From NCBI RefSeq assembly GCF_900169275.1, contig NZ_FXZC01000004.1:1-64000 (forward strand): a stretch of 64,000 nt of DNA, in the 5' to 3' direction. Source of the DNA: Brevibacterium casei CIP 102111. Lineage in GTDB: Bacteria > Actinomycetota > Actinomycetes > Actinomycetales > Brevibacteriaceae. Shown one piece after another: positions 49,170 to 57,842 of this stretch (positions are counted from its first letter, which is position 1; every line of letters starts with the position of its first letter). The notes under the pieces are model-generated. The model was given only the letters and a program-made list of their open reading frames with translations, did no database searches and was not told the origin of the DNA. Position numbers and translations under genes: made by a program.

Positions 49170-51662
49170 GTGGAGGACCCTTCGAACCCTGATGGGGCCG
49201 CTTGCGATGCCGCTGGTGGTGACCAGCCGAATCAGCCGCGCACTCCTCGTTTCGATGTCGACCCCGATTCCCCGTTCGCCGACGCCCTTTCTGTCTACAC
49301 CGCCTGTGACCGCGCGCATTTCGACGCGATGCGGACCACTGCCGGGCTGTTCCTCGACGAAGTCATCGAGCACCTCCGCCTCCTCAATCCCCGGCCCGAT
49401 GAGCCCTATGCACATGCGTCGTTCATCGACACCGCCCACAGGTATGAGGTTCCCGAGAGCGACGAGCTCGAAGGCCCTTCGAACAGTGGTGCGTCTGCGG
49501 AGGCTGTGACCGACGAGGGTGAGTCCGCGAACTCCGATGTCCGTACCGACGAAGCGGAGTCCTCGAACGCGGACAGACCCACCGATGCCTCCCCCGACGA
49601 AGCAGCTGTCGGCGCTGCCGGCGAAGCAGCAGTCTCTGCAGCAGGACTCGGTGGAGCAGGACTCGGCGCAGATTCCCCGGAACCCGAGCATCTGCCGGGG
49701 TTCCCGCGGTTTCGGCCGGACTCGACGTTCTACAACTGGGTGCACATGTACTCCCACACCGAGGACCTTGCCGAATTCGCCACCGTCCTCGGCGCGACGA
49801 CCTCGCGCACCTACAGCCACGTGACCGCGTCGATGATCCTTGTTCACGGGCTGCCGCAGTTCTATCAGCGCTGCCTCGACGGCGAGTTCACCATCGAACA
49901 CGTCAACGTCGCGACGCGGCTGTGCCAGGACGTGCGCTTCGCACTGCTGCCGAACATCGACGACTACCTTGCCGGGAGGCGTGCCGACATCACCCCGGAG
50001 ACGTTCGCGAAGTCCCTGGGCACACGGATCAATGCGATCCAGCCCGAACCCGATCGCACGAAGACGGCGCACGAGAAACGACGGGTGTCCATTACGACGT
50101 ATCCCGACGGGACTGCCAGCGTCTCCCTCGTCGGACCCTCGGCCGACCTGCAGGCCTACTATCTGCGGATCGAGGCATTCGCGAAGGCGATCCGCAACGG
50201 CAACACGGCCTGTTTCGCCGACCAGCTGCCCGAGGGTGCCGTCATCGAAGACGATCGTGCGATCGACGCGCTGATGTTCGACATCGCCACATGCACCCGT
50301 CCCCAGGTCCGCATCGAAGTCCTCGCGGAAGACACCGAAACTGGGGCGACGACGACTCGGCAGATCCCGCTCGACCTCGAGCACGTCCGCAGCGTCGACG
50401 ACATCGATGATTCCATCGCCGAGGCGGTCGACACCGCCACGAGCATCCCGGCCGGCAAGAGCACCGCTTCGGTCGGCGGCGGAACCGGGGACGGGGCCGA
50501 GGACGACGCCCGGGCCGGCGCTGACGGACTCCGCGCTGACGGACTTCCCCATGACGGTTCCGGCAGACTTGCCGAGTCCGATGGCATCGTCGCCGAGGAT
50601 TACGAGCTGGACTCCGGTTCGGTCGTCGATCGCGACGAACAGGGTCGCAGTCGCATCAAAGTGCTCGTGTCGATGCCGACGGGTCCGTACTGGTTCGGCC
50701 TGCAGGCGAAGATGATCACCACCGTGCCCTGTATGACTCTTCTCGGACAGTCCGACCTGCCCGGCGCCTTCTCCGATGGGTCGCCGATCCCGGCGGAGAC
50801 GGCGAGGGCGATCGCTGGCCAGTGCTCGACCTGGACCAGGATCCTCACCGATCCTGCCACCGGTACTCCCATCGACGCCAAGGCCAAGAGCTACTACATC
50901 CCGCAGTCGGTGCGACAGACGCTGGTGACGAAATGGCAGAGATGCACGATGCCCGGCTGTCGACGGCGAGCGGAGTCCTCCGAAGTCGATCACATCATCC
51001 CCTACAACCACGACGATCCGGCCACGGGCGGACTCACCGTGTTCGGCAACCTCCACCCGCTGTGCAAGAAGGACCACCAGGCGAAGACCGACGGGAAGTA
51101 CTCGGTGAGCATGGACGAGAACGGCGTGCTGGAGTACCGATTCCCGCACGGAATCAGGGCGACGGTGGCTGCAGGGGACAACCCTGTCAACATCGAGAAC
51201 GCTCGGCTGATGGGTGACGCGGCTCGGTTGATGGGCGACGGGGCTCAGAGCGTGAGCGGGAACGTGGGAGACGCTCCAGCGACAGACGATGGCGCGGGCA
51301 CTTTTTCGGAACGAGGCAGCAATACGGGCGGCGACGGTGGCTCGGAGCGCGACAGTGGCTCGCATAGCGATGCAGTCACTCCTGTGCCGGAACCGGGTGA
51401 CATCATGTTCGCTGAGGAGTGCCCTGGGCCCGAAGGAAGCGTCGGCTCTCCAGGCTGGGTGAGCGCGCCGGAAATCTCCCCGTGGCTGCTCCGGTGCCGT
51501 GAGGGTGAGGACTCAGACGATCCGACCATGGCGCACACGAACTCCCAGGAGCGAAACTCCCGGAATCCTGGCCCCAAGAATCCGGGCGCTCGAAAGTCGA
51601 ACCCACAGAACTCGAAGGTACGGCGCTGGGTCTGGGACAACGGCGAACCCCCGCCGTTCTGA
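49170..51662 (+). CDS. DUF222 / HNH endonuclease domain protein
   Basis: An 830-residue DUF222-HNH (13E12-type) protein, paralogue of the gene at 109-2886. DUF222 spans about residues 180-360; an acidic/Gly-rich linker follows near 420-470; the HNH domain is near 590-640 (CTMPGCRRRAESSEVDHI, NLHPLCKKDH). A Gly/Ser/Asn-rich tail of ~180 residues ends in WVWDNGEPPPF, showing what the truncated paralogue may have lost. GTG 49170 follows GGCAGG. Likely a selfish or repair-related nuclease; family function unproven. Confidence 0.85.
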   Translation: MEDPSNPDGAACDAAGGDQPNQPRTPRFDVDPDSPFADALSVYTACDRAHFDAMRTTAGLFLDEVIEHLRLLNPRPDEPYAHASFIDTAHRYEVPESDELEGPSNSGASAEAVTDEGESANSDVRTDEAESSNADRPTDASPDEAAVGAAGEAAVSAAGLGGAGLGADSPEPEHLPGFPRFRPDSTFYNWVHMYSHTEDLAEFATVLGATTSRTYSHVTASMILVHGLPQFYQRCLDGEFTIEHVNVATRLCQDVRFALLPNIDDYLAGRRADITPETFAKSLGTRINAIQPEPDRTKTAHEKRRVSITTYPDGTASVSLVGPSADLQAYYLRIEAFAKAIRNGNTACFADQLPEGAVIEDDRAIDALMFDIATCTRPQVRIEVLAEDTETGATTTRQIPLDLEHVRSVDDIDDSIAEAVDTATSIPAGKSTASVGGGTGDGAEDDARAGADGLRADGLPHDGSGRLAESDGIVAEDYELDSGSVVDRDEQGRSRIKVLVSMPTGPYWFGLQAKMITTVPCMTLLGQSDLPGAFSDGSPIPAETARAIAGQCSTWTRILTDPATGTPIDAKAKSYYIPQSVRQTLVTKWQRCTMPGCRRRAESSEVDHIIPYNHDDPATGGLTVFGNLHPLCKKDHQAKTDGKYSVSMDENGVLEYRFPHGIRATVAAGDNPVNIENARLMGDAARLMGDGAQSVSGNVGDAPATDDGAGTFSERGSNTGGDGGSERDSGSHSDAVTPVPEPGDIMFAEECPGPEGSVGSPGWVSAPEISPWLLRCREGEDSDDPTMAHTNSQERNSRNPGPKNPGARKSNPQNSKVRRWVWDNGEPPPF

Positions 51663-51777
51663 CCGGCCTGTTCCTCAGTCTTTCGACCAGGTCCGCTTGG
51701 CCACCCACTCCCACGACTACTCGATAACCGGGTCAGATAACCGCATGACCGCACGACCCCCAAGACCACTCAACAGA

Positions 51778-51808
51778 GGATGGCCCAGTCAGACTGACTG
51801 GGCCGTCC
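51778..51808. terminator. Bidirectional terminator
   Basis: GGCCCAGTC and GACTGGGCC pair around AGACT, extended to 13 bp by GGAT/GTCC. It lies between the convergent DUF222-HNH and permease genes and is followed by TTCTCT. Confidence 0.85.
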
Positions 51809-51855
51809 TTCTCTGCACCGCTCTCCACCTTCGACAGGCTCACCGACCCGGTCTG

Positions 51856-53466
51856 TCAGCGGTCGGGCGTCTCCGTTCCCGTCTCCTCGATCACCCGGCG
51901 GACATCGTCACGGGTCTTGACCTCGCCGTTGCGGACCGCCTCGGCGATCTTCTCGTGCTGGTCGTCGGTGACGACCGGGACCTCCTCACCGTTGCAGTCG
52001 ACGATGCGGCCGTCCTTGATGGTGTCGCCCTCGGCGAGGATGGCCTCGTGATCGAGCAGGCGCTGCAGGTCCTCCCTGCGGACCACGCGACCGGTGCCGG
52101 CGACGAACACCGAGCGATCGGAGCGGTCCTTCGACTTCGCGCCGATGTGGTTGAAGATGAGGTTGAGGAGGACGGCCATGATCGTCGCGGACGAGATGCC
52201 CGAGTGGAGGATGATGCCGACCCACGACGGGAAGGCGTTGTAGAACTCCGGCGCAACGACCGGGATGATGCCGAACGCGAGCGACACCGCGACGATGATC
52301 ATGTTGAGGTTGCCCTCGTACTCGACCTTCGACAGGGTGCGGATACCCGACGCAGCCACGGTTCCGAAGAGGACGATGCCGGCGCCGCCGAGGACAGGGG
52401 AGGGGATCGCCGCGACGACCCCGCCCATGACGGGCAGCAGACCGAGGACGACGAGGATGACGCCGCCGGCCGTGACGACGAACCGCGACTTCACGCCCGT
52501 GATCGCCACGAGACCGACGTTCTGTGCGAACGCCGACTGGGTGAACGAGTTGAAGACCGGGGACACGGCGGAGGAGAGCATGTCGGCGCGCAGGCCGTTG
52601 GCGATGCGCTTCGAGTCGACCTTCGTCTTCACGATCTCGCCGACGGCGATGATGTCGGCGGTGGTCTCAGCGAAGGTGACGATGATGACGATGAACATCG
52701 AGATGATCGCCGCCGCGGAGAATGTGGGCATGCCGAACGCGAAGGGCTCGGGGAAGGCGAAGACGCCGCGATCGAGCACGTTCGAGAAGTCCGCCCAGCC
52801 GAAGATCAGGCAGACGATCGTGCCGACGACGATCGCGAGGAGGATCGACAGCCGCGAGATCATGGCGACCGGGATCCTGCTGAGCAGGAGGACGACGGCG
52901 AGGGTGCCGACGGCGATGAGGATGTTGCGCATGCTCCCGTAGTCGGGGGCCTCGGCGTTGCCTCCCATCGCCCAACCCGCGGCCACCGGCATGAGCGAGA
53001 GACCGATCGTCGTGATCACCGTTCCCGTGACCACCGGTGGGAAGAACTTGACGATGAGCGCGAATCCCGGGGCGACGATGAGGCCGATCGCCGAGGCGAC
53101 GATGACCGCTCCGAAGACCTCCGGCAGACCGTCGCCTCCCGCGAGGATCGCCGTCATCGTCGCGACGCCGGCGAACGACACGCCCTGGACGAGCGGCAGC
53201 TGCGACCCGAAGAACGGCACGCCCCACGACTGGAGGATCGTCGCGAGGCCGCCCATGAACAGACACGAGGCGATGAGCACGCTGATGCCGCTGTCGTCGA
53301 GTCCGGCGGCCTTGCCGATGATGAGCGGCACGGCGATGATCCCGCCGTACATCGTGAGGACGTGTTGGAACCCGTAGGCGAACGACGTCCCGACGGGAAG
53401 TCGCTCGTCCTCGGGGCGACGCTGCTTCTGCTGTGACTGCTTGGACACCGACATCTGCTTCTCCAT
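51856..53466 (-). CDS. NCS2-family purine/xanthine permease
   Basis: A 536-residue nucleobase:cation symporter with about 14 helices. Family motifs: GFQHVLTMYGGIIAVPL at helix 1, and the signature QNVGLVAITGVKSRFV with the substrate-binding Gln-Asn region; ETTADIIAVGEI matches the conserved helix 8 Glu. These features favour xanthine or uric acid. The C-terminal ~80 residues are a soluble acidic tail. ATG 53466 has AGGA 5 nt upstream; ATG 53454 (GGAG 6 nt upstream) is nearly as good. It is divergent from 8-oxoguanine deaminase, suggesting joint purine salvage. Confidence 0.9.
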   Translation of the reverse strand: MEKQMSVSKQSQQKQRRPEDERLPVGTSFAYGFQHVLTMYGGIIAVPLIIGKAAGLDDSGISVLIASCLFMGGLATILQSWGVPFFGSQLPLVQGVSFAGVATMTAILAGGDGLPEVFGAVIVASAIGLIVAPGFALIVKFFPPVVTGTVITTIGLSLMPVAAGWAMGGNAEAPDYGSMRNILIAVGTLAVVLLLSRIPVAMISRLSILLAIVVGTIVCLIFGWADFSNVLDRGVFAFPEPFAFGMPTFSAAAIISMFIVIIVTFAETTADIIAVGEIVKTKVDSKRIANGLRADMLSSAVSPVFNSFTQSAFAQNVGLVAITGVKSRFVVTAGGVILVVLGLLPVMGGVVAAIPSPVLGGAGIVLFGTVAASGIRTLSKVEYEGNLNMIIVAVSLAFGIIPVVAPEFYNAFPSWVGIILHSGISSATIMAVLLNLIFNHIGAKSKDRSDRSVFVAGTGRVVRREDLQRLLDHEAILAEGDTIKDGRIVDCNGEEVPVVTDDQHEKIAEAVRNGEVKTRDDVRRVIEETGTETPDR

Positions 53467-53955
53467 TGAATTCCTGCCCGCTGATCCGGGCCCCCGGACG
53501 CGAGCCTGAGTATCCGGACTCGAACCGGAGCGGTCGGATGTCAGTCCGACCTCCATGAGCTCGCCAGCGGCTTCCACGGAGCCGAGACCTCACCTGCGAG
53601 GGGTCGGCACCTCTGCTCATCATCATTCGATTCTCGGGAACAACTTCCAAGATGTGAAAGAAAGTTTCCTTATCGCAGAACACTAGGCGAAGTGAACGGC
53701 GATGGCAACTCGAATTCGTGATCCGGAACACATGCTAGAGTGCAGTCTTGTCGGTGTGCCCCGCGGGCACAAATCGCACGCGGTTCGGACTCCCGTTCGG
53801 ACTCGGATCGAGGCCTGCGAAGAGGGACTGCGCACCGACCGGCGGAGCAGCAGACGCCGTGAAACCTGAGCTGGCGGCGATCGCCCCAGCGCAGTCGCCG
53901 CGACTGCGGGCGGGCCGTGGCCCACCTGAGAGCACACGCACGAGAGGCGACGCAG
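53467..53955. other. 489-bp divergent spacer, purine permease / deaminase
   Basis: Contains an AT-rich section (53620-53760) with a TGCTAGAGT extended -10 (53736 region) for the deaminase and less clear signals for the permease. No purine-riboswitch fold was recognised. No gene seen. Confidence 0.45.
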
Positions 53956-55377
53956 ATGTCCAGAATCTGGCTGCGCAATCCCAAAGCCGTCCACCTCGGC
54001 CGCAATACTGACGCGACCGCCGACGGTGGGATCGTCATCGACACTGAGACCGGGACGATCGTCGAGCTCGTGCCGGCCGGCCGCGAGCCTGTGGGCGGTA
54101 GGCCCGTGGACGATGGGGCATCGAGCAGCGGCCCCGCCGGAGCCTTCGACGAGATCATCGACGTCAGCGATCACGTCATCACCCCGGGGCTCATCAACAC
54201 CCATCACCACTTCTATCAGACGCTCACCCGCGCGTGGGCTCCCGTCGCCGACTTCCCGCTCTTCGGCTGGCTGACGAACCTCTACCCCGTGTGGGCGCGT
54301 CTGACTCCGCAGGCCCTCGAGCTCGCGACCACCGTCGCCCTGGCCGAACTCCTCGAATCCGGCTGCACGACTGCCGCCGACCACCACTACCTCTTCCCTA
54401 CGGGCATGGACGACGCGATCGACATCGAGGTCGAGGCCGTCCGCCGCCTCGGCATGCGCGCGATGCTCACCCGCGGATCGATGTCCCTCGGCGAGGAGGA
54501 CGGAGGCCTTCCGCCGCAGCGGACCGTCCAGGACCCCGAGGTCATCCTCGCCGACTCCCGCCGCCTCGTCGAAACCTACCACGAGCGCGGTGCCGGCGCG
54601 CAGGTGCAGATCGGCCTCGCCCCGTGTTCCCCGTTCTCGGTGACCACCGAGCTCATGCGCGAGTCCGCGGCGCTCGCCGCCGACCTCGACGTCCGCCTCC
54701 ACACCCACCTCGCCGAGACCCTCGACGAGGAGGACTTCTGCCGCGAGCGCTTCGGTCTGCGCACCGTCGACTACCTCGACTCGGTCGGCTGGCTCGGCGA
54801 TCGCACGTGGCTCGCCCACGGAATCCACTTCGACGACGAGGAGATCGCCCGCCTCGGCGCGGCCGGCGTCTCCGTCGCCCACTGTCCGACCTCGAACATG
54901 CGCCTGGCCTCGGGCATCGCCCGCGCCGTCGAACTCGAGGACGCGGGCGTCCACGTCGGCCTCGGCGTCGACGGCTCTGCCTCGAACGACGCCTCGAACC
55001 TCATCCGGGAGGTCCGGCAGGCCCTCTACCTCCAGCGTCTGCGCTACGGCGCCGAGGCGGTCACGTGCGAGCGCGTCCTCGACTGGGCGACCGCGGGTTC
55101 GGCGGCAGCGCTGGGCCGCGACGACATCGGCACCATCGCGGTCGGCAGGCAGGCCGACCTCGCGCTGTTCCGCCTCGACGGCCTCGCGTTCTCCGGCTCC
55201 CATGACCCGATCCCCGCCCTCGTCCTCTGCGGCGCGGAGAAGGCCGACCGCGTCATGGTCGGCGGGCAGTGGCGCGTGATCGACGGTCACGCGATCGGCG
55301 CGGACGGGCAGGCGCTCGACAAGGAGGCCCTCATCGCCGCCCACCGGGAGGAGGCACGCCGGCTCGTCAGCGGGTGA
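53956..55377 (+). CDS. 8-oxoguanine deaminase (amidohydrolase)
   Basis: A 473-residue metal-dependent amidohydrolase that converts 8-oxoguanine to uric acid. The metal site is intact: GLINTHHHFYQTL (near 80), RLHTHLAETLDEEDF (near 248), LAHGIHFDDEE and GLGVDGSASNDASN (near 337). The HHHFYQ and LFPTGMDD segments are typical of this group, as distinct from atrazine hydrolases. I chose ATG 53956 (AGAGG 8 nt upstream); an in-frame start upstream adds 13 residues. It converges on the GntR gene with 7 bp between. Confidence 0.9.
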   Translation: MSRIWLRNPKAVHLGRNTDATADGGIVIDTETGTIVELVPAGREPVGGRPVDDGASSSGPAGAFDEIIDVSDHVITPGLINTHHHFYQTLTRAWAPVADFPLFGWLTNLYPVWARLTPQALELATTVALAELLESGCTTAADHHYLFPTGMDDAIDIEVEAVRRLGMRAMLTRGSMSLGEEDGGLPPQRTVQDPEVILADSRRLVETYHERGAGAQVQIGLAPCSPFSVTTELMRESAALAADLDVRLHTHLAETLDEEDFCRERFGLRTVDYLDSVGWLGDRTWLAHGIHFDDEEIARLGAAGVSVAHCPTSNMRLASGIARAVELEDAGVHVGLGVDGSASNDASNLIREVRQALYLQRLRYGAEAVTCERVLDWATAGSAAALGRDDIGTIAVGRQADLALFRLDGLAFSGSHDPIPALVLCGAEKADRVMVGGQWRVIDGHAIGADGQALDKEALIAAHREEARRLVSG

Positions 55378-55384
55378 GTCCTGC

Positions 55385-56161
55385 TCACCGCTCCTTTGTC
55401 GAGCCGTTCCCCTCGAGGAATCCGCGCAGGAGCTGCTCGGTGCCCTCGGCGTGCTGGGCCGCCAGCGTCGCCGCCGCCTCGGCGTCATGGTCGAGGATCG
55501 CTGCGACGAGCTGCTGATGCTGCGTGCACGAATGCTCGACGTTCGTGTGGATGAACGGAATCCGATCGAGCAGCGCATTGATCCGGTCCCGCGTCGTCGC
55601 CGCGGCATGCGCGAGCGACGGGATGCCCGTGAGCTCGGCGATCGTCAGATGGAAGCGGGCATCGAGGGCGCGGAACTGCTCGATGTCCTCGGCCGAGGAC
55701 CCCAACGGCATCCAGCAGCTCCGCTCCGCGGAGATGAGCCTCTCCCGCTCCTCGGCGCCGAGTTCGCGCTCGGCCACGATCCGTGCCGCCGAGGTCTCGA
55801 GGATGTGCCGGAACCGCACCGCATCATCGAGCTCGCCGAGGTCGACCCCGGCTCCCGTGTCCGCGCTCGGCAGCCGGGTGACGAAGGCACCTCCGTACCG
55901 GCCCCGGCGGACGTCGACGACGCCGGCCGTCTGCAGTTCGCTCAGCGCCTGGCGCAGGGTGGCCCGTGAGACGTCGATCCGCGCGGCGAGCTCCCGCTCG
56001 GGCGGCAGCTTGTCCCCGACGAGGTATTGGCCGAGGCGGATCGCGCGCAGCAGCTCGGCGATCGTGTGTTCGAAGACGTTGCCCCCGCGCATCCGGGCAG
56101 GGCGAGTGGGGGAGTCAGCGGCGCTGGGCTCCTCGTCCCCGTCATCGGCAGTCCGTTCCAC
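55385..56161 (-). CDS. GntR/FadR-family (FCD) regulator
   Basis: A 258-residue regulator: winged helix near residues 35-95 (KLPPERELAARIDVSRATLRQALSEL, quoted in part: PPERELAARIDVSRATLRQ) and an FCD ligand domain with the metal-binding Asp/His pattern (FHLTIAELTG; HQQLVAAILDHD). GTG 56161 has GGAGG 7 nt upstream. It is divergent from the permease gene, and inverted repeats between them are likely binding sites. It probably responds to an intermediate of the amine pathway. Confidence 0.9.
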   Translation of the reverse strand: MERTADDGDEEPSAADSPTRPARMRGGNVFEHTIAELLRAIRLGQYLVGDKLPPERELAARIDVSRATLRQALSELQTAGVVDVRRGRYGGAFVTRLPSADTGAGVDLGELDDAVRFRHILETSAARIVAERELGAEERERLISAERSCWMPLGSSAEDIEQFRALDARFHLTIAELTGIPSLAHAAATTRDRINALLDRIPFIHTNVEHSCTQHQQLVAAILDHDAEAAATLAAQHAEGTEQLLRGFLEGNGSTKER

Positions 56162-56232
56162 GCTCAAACCTCCTCTCACCTCGACTTCCCTCTGCGGCCT
56201 CGACGGAGCTCGTCTCGACCTTCGGCAGATCC

Positions 56233-56262
56233 TTGACACCGTGATCTGGGTCATACTACATT
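56233..56262 (+). promoter_or_regulatory. Promoter of the amine-utilisation cluster
   Basis: TTGACA, 18 bp, TACATT, leading to the permease gene at 56314; leader of about 45 nt. Confidence 0.6.
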
Positions 56263-56271
56263 CGACCCCAG
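56246..56271. promoter_or_regulatory. Inverted repeat over the cluster -10
   Basis: CTGGGTC and GACCCCAG (complementary but for one extra base) flank the TACATT element; well placed for repression by the GntR protein. Confidence 0.4.
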
Positions 56272-56272
56272 C

Positions 56273-56296
56273 CAATGGTCTGATTGTGATCCATTG
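56273..56296. promoter_or_regulatory. Second inverted repeat in the cluster leader
   Basis: CAATGG-N12-CCATTG, perfect 6-bp arms, immediately after the first repeat. Confidence 0.4.
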
Positions 56297-56313
56297 AACG
56301 TGATGGGGCGGAT

Positions 56314-57750
56314 ATGAGCAAGAACATCGAGTACGGCAACGTCGACGAGAACTACCTCGAGAAGCGGCAGCTGAAGAAGGGCGCGGCCGGGTGGATCCTG
56401 CTCGCCGGCCTCGGCGTCGCCTACGTCATCTCCGGTGACTTCTCCGGCTGGAACCTCGGCCTCGCCGAAGGCGGCTGGGGCGGTCTCCTCATCGCCTTCC
56501 TCCTCATGGGGCTCATGTACGTGTGCATGGTCTTCGGCCTCGCCGAGCTCTCCTCGACCCTGCCGACCGCGGGCGCCGGCTACGGATTCGCCCGCCGCGC
56601 GCTCGGCCCGCTCGGCGGCTTCGCCACAGGCATGGCGATCCTCATCGAGTACACGATGGCTCCGGCGGCGATCTCGACGTTCATCGCCGGCTACGTCCAA
56701 GCCCTCGGCATCCTCCCCGAATCCGTCCCCACGTGGACGATCTACCTCGCCGCGTACGCGATCTTCGTCGGCGTCCACCTCTGGGGCGTCGGCGAGGCGC
56801 TGCGGCTGATGTTCGTCATCACCGCGATCGCCGTCATCGCCCTCATCGTCTTCGTCGTCGCCGCGGTCGGCCACTTCGATGCCGCGAACCTCTTCGACAT
56901 CGAACCGACGACCGCTCTCGGCTCGAGCGCGTTCCTGCCGATGGGCTTCAGCGGTCTGCTCGCCTCGCTCGTCTTCGGCATCTGGTTCTTCCTCGCGATC
57001 GAGGGCGTGCCCCTGGCCGCCGAGGAATCCGCCGACCCGAAGCGCGACATGCCCCGCGGCATCATCACCGCGATGGCGATCCTCGTCGTCTTCGGCGCCC
57101 TCATGCTCCTTCTCGTACCCGGCATCGGGGGCTCGGCGGCCATGGGCGAATCCGACAACCCGCTGCCCGAAGCGCTGCGCTTCGTCTACGGCGAGAACTC
57201 GTGGCTGGCGACCTTCGTCAACTGGGCAGGCCTCGCGGGTCTCATCGCGAGTTTCTTCTCGATCATCTTCGCCTACTCCCGCCAGCTCTTCGCCCTCTCC
57301 CGCGCCGGTTACCTGCCCAAATGGCTCTCCCTGACCGGCAAGCGCAAGACCCCGGTCCTCGCGCTCATCGTCCCCGGCACGATCGGCTTCCTCATCGCCG
57401 TCCTCTCCGGCGGCAACGGCGGAGTCCTCCTCAACGTCGCCGTCTTCGGCGCCACCGTCTCCTACGTCCTGCTCAACCTCTCCCACATCCGGCTGCGCTT
57501 CAAGGAGCCGGACCTGCCTCGCGGCTACCGCACCCCCGGCGGTGTGGTGACGACGGGCATCGCACTCGTGCTTGCCTCGGTGGCCGTCGTCGCGACCTTC
57601 TTCGTCGACATCCTCGCCGCCGCGATCGCCGCCGGCGTCTTCCTCATCGCGCTCGCCTACTTCTGGTTCTACTCCCGCCACCACCTCGTCGCGAGCGCAC
57701 CCGAAGAGGAGTTCGCCCAAATCGAGGCCGCCGAGAGCGAACTCAAATAG
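56314..57750 (+). CDS. APC-family permease, ethanolamine/amine type
   Basis: A 478-residue, 12-helix APC-superfamily transporter. The start GWILLAGLGVAYVISGDFSGWNLGL is typical of the ethanolamine permease (EAT) group, and APAAISTFIAGYV and FFLAIEGVPLAAEES follow. First gene of the cluster, so it probably imports the amine that the ligase then glutamylates. Divergent from the GntR gene with a good promoter. Confidence 0.88.
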   Translation: MSKNIEYGNVDENYLEKRQLKKGAAGWILLAGLGVAYVISGDFSGWNLGLAEGGWGGLLIAFLLMGLMYVCMVFGLAELSSTLPTAGAGYGFARRALGPLGGFATGMAILIEYTMAPAAISTFIAGYVQALGILPESVPTWTIYLAAYAIFVGVHLWGVGEALRLMFVITAIAVIALIVFVVAAVGHFDAANLFDIEPTTALGSSAFLPMGFSGLLASLVFGIWFFLAIEGVPLAAEESADPKRDMPRGIITAMAILVVFGALMLLLVPGIGGSAAMGESDNPLPEALRFVYGENSWLATFVNWAGLAGLIASFFSIIFAYSRQLFALSRAGYLPKWLSLTGKRKTPVLALIVPGTIGFLIAVLSGGNGGVLLNVAVFGATVSYVLLNLSHIRLRFKEPDLPRGYRTPGGVVTTGIALVLASVAVVATFFVDILAAAIAAGVFLIALAYFWFYSRHHLVASAPEEEFAQIEAAESELK

Positions 57751-57782
57751 ACAGCGGACTCGGACAGACAGCGGACTCAGAC
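57749..57782. repeat. 17-bp tandem repeat, two units
   Basis: AGACAGCGGACTC(G/A)GAC occurs twice back to back, covering the permease stop codon. Confidence 0.85.
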
Positions 57783-57842
57783 AGATCCTGACCACCTCAA
57801 CGACCGACGAGACAGCACGCACAGAGAACTGAGGTACCACCG

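Noticed and set aside
53467-53955. Purine riboswitch upstream of the permease or the deaminase
   Set aside because: I could not find the paired stems and conserved core of the purine aptamer on either strand.
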